Shown: piece by piece, positions 60,013-64,000 of the stretch
Layout: each line of letters opens with the position of its first letter
Numbering within the stretch: the stretch's first letter is position 1
Origin: Pectinophora gossypiella
Lineage: Eukaryota > Arthropoda > Insecta > Lepidoptera > Gelechiidae
Assembly: GCF_024362695.1 (NCBI RefSeq)
Contig: NC_065404.1
Span: 10,146,604 to 10,210,603 of the forward strand
DNA length: 64,000 nucleotides
Reading direction: 5' to 3'
Notes under the pieces: model-generated
Told to the model about the DNA's origin: nothing
The model's database searches: none
Seen by the model: only the letters and a program-made list of their open reading frames with translations
Made by a program: the position numbers and the translations under genes

Positions 60013-60318
60013 CACATAAACATAAACAGCCTATACACGTCCCACTTCTGGGCACAGACCTACCCTCAATCAAACGGAGGGGGTATCGAGCATACTCTAC
60101 CACGCTGCTCCAATGCGGGTTGGTAGAGGTGTTTTTACGGCTAATAGCCGGGACCAACGGCTTAACGTGTTTTCGGACAATCAGGTGATTCAGGTCTGAA
60201 AAGTCCTTACCAAACAAAGGACAGTCTCACAAAGTGATTGAACAACCTCCGTGGTCTAGTGGTTAGAGCGTTAGGCTCACGATCTGGAGGTCTGGGTTCG
60301 ATTCCCTTTGGGGACATT
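60013..60318 (-). mobile_element. SINE S2 with inverted 5' end
   Basis: 60013-60240 is the S2 body on the minus strand ('cagcctatacacgtcccact', 'ggaccaacggcttaacgtg', 'tcggacaatcaggtgatt'). Directly after it, 60248-60312 is the S2 tRNA-like head on the plus strand (GTGGTCTAGTGGTTAGAGCG; B box GGTTCGATTCC). The whole is flanked by a 13-base direct repeat tcgatacgataaa at about 60000 and 60319, so it inserted as one unit. Confidence 0.75.
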
Positions 60319-60844
60319 GTCGATACGATAAAAGTAAGTTTTATTTATTTATTTACAACCACAGGCTATACAGTATTACAGTACAAAACTTAACAAAAGT
60401 TAATATTTAAACTGATTAATTATAATGAATTTTCCTCATAACAAAAAACTAGGAGTGCTACGATGAAGTCACTAAGAGCGCAGATGGATAGAAGAACAGT
60501 TTTTTTTCGCTAAGTATGTGGTTAAGAGAGTAGAGTGCCCGCGGTAACGGAGCCTTGTTGGTTGGTGGGTCTGACCGCGGGGCACAGCCAGCAACGGCGG
60601 CCGGCGATGGCGCTGCACATACCCGTCCGGGACACCGTAACATGTCCGCGTTCTTAATTTTTCCTCTTATTATTTTGAAAACATATAAAGCTCTAGCTCT
60701 TCTTACCCTTAGCTCTTGTACCCAACCATGCTCAAAATAAACATAGTCAGTTACAACAACGGGTAGAATCCGTAGAATAGATATAGGTACCTACTCCGTA
60801 GAATAGTAAATATAAACATCTAACGAACTTATTTTGCACTAACT

Positions 60845-61010
60845 TCTCAGACGACGCCTTGATCCGAGGTTCGCGCCCTACTGGGCACCCTCAGGCCTGT
60901 TGTCTTAAATTTTGTACCGGGTGAGAGCCCTCTGCGGTGCCCATTTGTTCGGCCAAGTAGTTAATGCCATTTACGGCAAATCTACAACAAGTGACGTCAA
61001 AAAAAAACTC
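60845..61010 (+). repeat. A-tailed retroposed repeat R2, copy 4 (5'-truncated)
   Basis: It starts inside the family at 'ctcagacgacgccttgatcc' and shares the rest, including 'ttgtaccgggtgagagccct' and the 3' A-run after gtgacgtc. A shared 3' end with a variable 5' end is typical of LINE-type insertion. Confidence 0.7.
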
Positions 61011-61254
61011 GTTCTAACATTGTTACGTATTTACTTTCATATGAAGCCCACACCATTGTATTACATTCTAAATTACTTCTTACTAGAGCATTATACAGAG
61101 TATTTATTGCTTTGATATTCTTGACGCAACGCACTGTTCTAAGAATGAGCCCAAGGTTTCTAAAAGCTTTTTTACAGCAGTTAGAGATGTGTTCCCGAAA
61201 ACGTTAGATCTGTGTTTAACCGAACAACAAGATCCATTACCTCTGTTACTCTAC

Positions 61255-61425
61255 TCATAGACGTTTTATCAACACTTTAATGATAGTACGTGCTCGAGAT
61301 AACATAAAGGTTACATATTTTGTATTAAATTGTAACCGATTTTCTTTGCTCCAGGCCACTACGCGGTGTATGTCTTGTTGCAATTTTCCACAATCTTCTA
61401 CACTTCTTATGGGACAGGATAACTT
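61255..61425 (-). pseudogene. LINE reverse-transcriptase scrap
   Basis: On the minus strand, IRSVEDCGKLQQDIHRVVAW followed by SKENRLQFNTKY resembles the region just after the catalytic motif of Jockey-type reverse transcriptases (the '...DC..LQ.D.... W...N.L..N' pattern). Only about 55 codons remain, and its left part runs into unrelated sequence. Confidence 0.6.
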
Positions 61426-61692
61426 TAGGACCCCGATACCGACCCCGCCGACGTGGTCGACGATTTCCCTCATTCAGCGCTTATCGCTATCGACCCACTA
61501 GGGTCGATTAATTCTTTCAAATATTTTTCCTCTCAGACGACGCCCTGAGCCGAGGTTCGCGCCCAACTGGGCACCCTCAGGCCTGTTGTCTTAAACGTTG
61601 TACCGGGTGAGAGCCTTCAGCGCTCCTCATTTGTCCGGCCAAGTAGTTAATGCCATCTGCGGCAAATCTACAATAAGTCACGTAAAAAAAAA
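61425..61692 (+). repeat. A-tailed retroposed repeat R2, copy 5
   Basis: The best-preserved copy: 'aggaccccgataccgacccc ... ctatcgacccactagggtcg ... gaggttcgcgcccaactggg ... aagtcacgtaaaaaaaaaa'. Confidence 0.75.
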
Positions 61693-64000
61693 ATCGGCGA
61701 AAATAATACATTGGTGTTCTTTACTACGCTGGACAAGTCGTTTACCATCAGTATATGAACAATAAATGGTCCTAGATTGCTTCGATCGCTTACGCCAGAC
61801 CTAGTAAAATATGGTACGAAAGTATGCCCTGCATATTCCACGTATTCTTGCGCATCTGGGATTCTATGTTTCCAACCACCTACATTGCTTGCAGTATTTG
61901 AGGTATATGACCTCTGAAAGATACTTTAAAGTTCTTGAGCTTATCTAGCTTATCTACGTAGAACATATTCACACACTTTTTTTGATGAGACGTGTCGTGT
62001 TTTGGGACGTAACTTTTATGTTTGCCTGTGATTAGTTACTTGGCCTGAAAAATGGGGAGTGGTGAGGACTGTCATCCGGTTCAAGACAATAGGCTCAGTT
62101 GGGCGGGAACTATGGCTCAGGGCATCGTCTAACGGAGTTATATTTGAGAGAATCGGCCCCTGATGGACCAATAGCGGAAGAGGGAAAACGTAAACCAACC
62201 GGAGTATGTATCAAAGTCCTGACATGTTTCTTGTCACGTGCTAAATGACCGAAGGTACCGTCACACTCGGGCACTCCATGCAACAATCTCGGTCTTACCG
62301 TGTACCGCGAGTTGCAAGTAGAACTAAGTACCCTCGCATTTACATGGTACACGCGGTAAACCAAGCCCAGTCTAAACGTCCCGGTTTAAACGGATCACAA
62401 CATGCCTCTATCAATAACATATCCATTTTACTTTAAATAATACGCACAACAAAGCTTAAGATAAATGATGGCCTAAACTGTTAGCCAATAGCCAGTCAGG
62501 CGGTCATCATGCAGTTCTTCATATTATCCATCTTAGAACAAATACCAGGAGTGGTTGCAAGTAGTCTCATTGATGATTTCCGGCTTAGCCCACCCCAACA
62601 CACGACTATTTTATTTCCACACCTATTATATATGATTGTAGGTATGTGTATATGTATCTTTGCCTAAGGTCGGTACAACATGTTACTGTGTTTACAACTG
62701 TAGGTATAGATGTGACTGGTTTCTATACCATCGACTTGCGACTCTGACTACCTCAATAGGCATTATGAGGGTGAATCGGGAAGATAGGTGAAGATGTCTT
62801 GGACCTGTATGGCAACGAGTGCAACTGTATTGTCTCAGAAGGAAATCGCATGTAAAACTAAGCTACGGAAAAAAGTATTTTCGATTATATTTTCTCCCGC
62901 TCGAGCGCTCCCTGGTTTTTACTGATTCGACCTACATTAATTATTATTTTAATATCATTTTCCTCCCAATAGGGGGGAAAATATTCTTTATTTATATTTC
63001 TTTATTATTATAATTTAAATTGTCTTCTCTTATAATCATCATTGTTAGTTTGAAGACATTACCTACGTATAGATTTAGTTTGAAAATGCAAACATAATCC
63101 CGCGCCCCGGTCCGATCTTGTCCCGCTTTCTCGGCTCTGTGTACAGCATGCATTAAACGCAACCGTCCTCCATTACGGAGTTAAAGGGACGTTCAATAAA
63201 TTCAGAAATATTTAAATGTAACGTAAATCTCGCCCACTAGTCACATGATATTGACCGACTAGTCGGCTTTCCATCTTGCGTGCATCTTAAAGTTACAACC
63301 AAATCACGGTTCTTGCTGTTGTCGACTACATTTTCCATATTTTCCGACAAAATACATTTTGTTGGTGATCATAATTTCTTTATTACTGTGTTTATCACAG
63401 TGAGTAAGTTGTAACGTAAGTTTACATAAGTTCTAATTAGATATTTCAGAAAGAAAAAGATTCTAGAATATTGAAGATGCATCTAAAAAAGCAGTGATTA
63501 AAATTAAACATTTTTGAAATAAGAAAATGACAATGTCAAGATTTTACTTTATGGGGCTTTTCGGCGGGAAACGGGAACGGGACAGTTGCTTTCTTCATTG
63601 AGTAATCTAAATAATTAATACGAAGTGGTGTTTTGTGGTTAATGATCGCATTAAGTTAGTCGGAAGACATTCGCGAGTGTTATTATATTGGAGTATTCAA
63701 TAAACAAAGTGTATCTGCCTATTTTCGCTTCGTGCCGGGAAGCCGCTTCATAACTCAAAAGTTTATGCGGACTTTTGAGTTAATTTGTTTGGGGTTCGGA
63801 GTAGGAGTCTATTCCGAGGGTGGGGGCTTAGGTTTCATCATCATCACCTTTCATCATTTCATTAATCATCAAGAAAAAAAATACGTCAGACATGGCTGTA
63901 TGGGCATAGTTCCCTTTGCCTTACCCTTCGGGGAAAACCAAAACAAAAAAAAAAAACTTTATGGTTAGGTTGTCGATCTGTCAAACTTCAGGCTTTTTGG
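61693..64000. other. Intergenic, mostly unassigned
   Basis: 62040-62170 is a diverged reverse R2 copy ('aagacaataggctcagttgg', 'tcgtctaacggagttatatt'). The last 250 bases ('cagacatggctgtatgggca', 'ccctttgccttacccttcgg') look like another dispersed repeat, but no second copy is in the window. I see no gene. Confidence 0.45.

Noticed and set aside
60248..60312. tRNA gene
   Set aside because: It has A and B boxes, but the ends do not pair as an acceptor stem, and the same head begins S2 SINE copies. It is the head of a SINE.

Overview
The window is nuclear DNA of an insect, most likely a moth or butterfly. It is AT-rich, its genes are split by GT-AG introns, and it is crowded with lepidopteran-style repeats: tRNA-headed SINEs, MITEs, mariner, piggyBac and 5'-truncated LINEs. 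Three protein-coding genes can be assembled exon by exon. All three lie on the minus strand, so transcription runs from high to low coordinates.

Layout. (1) 1-6385 is repeat-rich 3' flank. It holds a hAT-like MITE, a 3-kb DNA transposon with ~220-bp inverted ends and a SWIM-finger protein remnant, a SINE, a LINE fragment with an 11-bp target duplication, and an internally deleted piggyBac. (2) 6461-11502 is a group I chitin deacetylase of the vermiform/CDA2 type, with a pair of alternative exons in its chitin-binding domain and a degenerate active site. (3) 11.7-22.8 kb separates the two deacetylases and holds a LINE, MITEs and a 29-bp minisatellite. (4) 22830-32736 is the sister deacetylase of the serpentine/CDA1 type, with an intact active site and a 6-kb first intron. 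(5) 32.8-42.5 kb is intergenic, with several MITE families, two of them as side-by-side pairs. (6) 42576-57222 is a 20-exon transmembrane adenylyl cyclase, most like insect Ac76E. Its third intron is almost entirely a 3.5-kb inverted-repeat transposon with a dead mariner inside. (7) 57.2-64 kb is upstream flank: a GC-rich block that may be the cyclase promoter or 5' exon, a SINE with a twin-priming-type inversion, and LINE debris.

How the genes relate. The two deacetylases have the same order of parts (signal peptide, RxKR site, CBM14 chitin-binding domain, LDLa domain, CE4 deacetylase domain). Secreted proteins of this type modify cuticle and tracheal chitin. One copy keeps all the metal and catalytic residues and the other has lost most of them, so the tandem pair looks like an enzyme beside a probable pseudoenzyme. 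The cyclase is functionally unrelated. As I recall the fly map, serp/verm and Ac76E lie in neighbouring cytological bands, which would make this old linkage. I found no wholly new system. The most interesting points are the frame-locked alternative exons, the enzyme/pseudoenzyme pair, transposons sitting exactly at gene-processing signals, and the chimeric or paired small elements.
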